DNA from: Gemmatimonadota bacterium
GTDB taxonomy: Bacteria > Gemmatimonadota > Gemmatimonadetes > Gemmatimonadales > GWC2-71-9
Assembly (NCBI GenBank): GCA_004357415.1
Contig: SMVY01000079.1
Coordinates: forward strand, 1-5,732
DNA length: 5,732 nucleotides
Direction of reading: 5' to 3'
Shown here: positions 5,692 through 5,732 of the stretch, piece by piece
How positions within the stretch are numbered: position 1 is the stretch's first letter
How the letters are laid out: each line of letters starts with the position of its first letter
Made by a program: the position numbers and the translations under genes
The notes under the pieces: generated by a model
The model's input: the letters and a program-made list of their open reading frames with translations, nothing else
The model's database searches: none
Told to the model about the DNA's origin: nothing

Positions 5692-5698
5692 AGGCTTG

Positions 5699-5732
5699 GT
5701 GACAGAATCGGGGCCCTCGACTCCCACCGAGC
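5699..5732 (+). CDS. probable start of a further gene, N-terminal fragment
   Basis: From GTG 5699 the frame is open to the end of the window and reads MTESGPSTPTE, an ordinary-looking polar N-terminus. GAGG at 5691-5694 lies four bases ahead of it, and an in-frame TTG at 5696 is an alternative start. Eleven codons are too few to name a family or to prove that it is coding. The distance of 102 bases from the dehydrogenase stop, filled by repeat and hairpin, is like the other gaps in this window. Confidence 0.35.
   Translation, partial: MTESGPSTPTE

Overview
The window is high-GC bacterial DNA with every supportable gene on the + strand. The organism looks Gram-negative. One enzyme carries a twin-arginine export signal, one has a lipoprotein signal peptide, and one small protein looks like an outer-membrane beta-barrel ending in Phe. 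The protein families together with short heptamer repeats between genes recall Gemmatimonadota or Acidobacteriota-type genomes assembled from environmental samples, but that placement is an inference and is not proven by anything in the window.

Layout: (1) 3-164, the C-terminal end of a YVTN-type beta-propeller protein. (2) 315-1682, a Tat-exported GH109-type (Gfo/Idh/MocA-fold) NAD-dependent glycosidase, probably acting on alpha-N-acetylgalactosamine. (3) 1683-1868, a short protein-like stretch in the same frame after the GH109 stop, possibly a gene remnant. (4) 1896-2405, a small exported beta-barrel-like protein of unknown function starting with GTG. (5) 2598-3851, a membrane-dipeptidase-family (M19) lipoprotein with a full set of metal ligands. 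(6) 4022-5596, an ALDH7/antiquitin-family aldehyde dehydrogenase, probably alpha-aminoadipate semialdehyde / piperideine-6-carboxylate dehydrogenase of lysine or pipecolate breakdown. (7) 5699 to the window end, the probable first codons of another gene. No gap between genes exceeds 300 bases.

The genes are 100-215 bases apart, so this is not a tightly packed operon. The enzymes fit a scavenging lifestyle in a loose way: surface or periplasmic release of amino sugars, hydrolysis of dipeptides, and oxidation of a lysine-derived aldehyde. No single pathway links them.

The most unusual content lies between the genes. Three of the five intergenic gaps carry heptamers of the family CWCCGCA (reverse complement TGCGGWG). 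In all three the CWCCGCA sense sits just ahead of the next start codon, and after the dehydrogenase gene the two senses form a palindromic array. Two gaps carry, just after the stop codon, related G-run repeats with nearly the same spacing; one is a complete G-quadruplex motif. A hairpin of 18 possible RNA pairs (3921-3962) and a small stable hairpin with a UACG loop (5674-5691) add to this. I found no CRISPR array, tRNA, rRNA, insertion sequence or clear new defence system.
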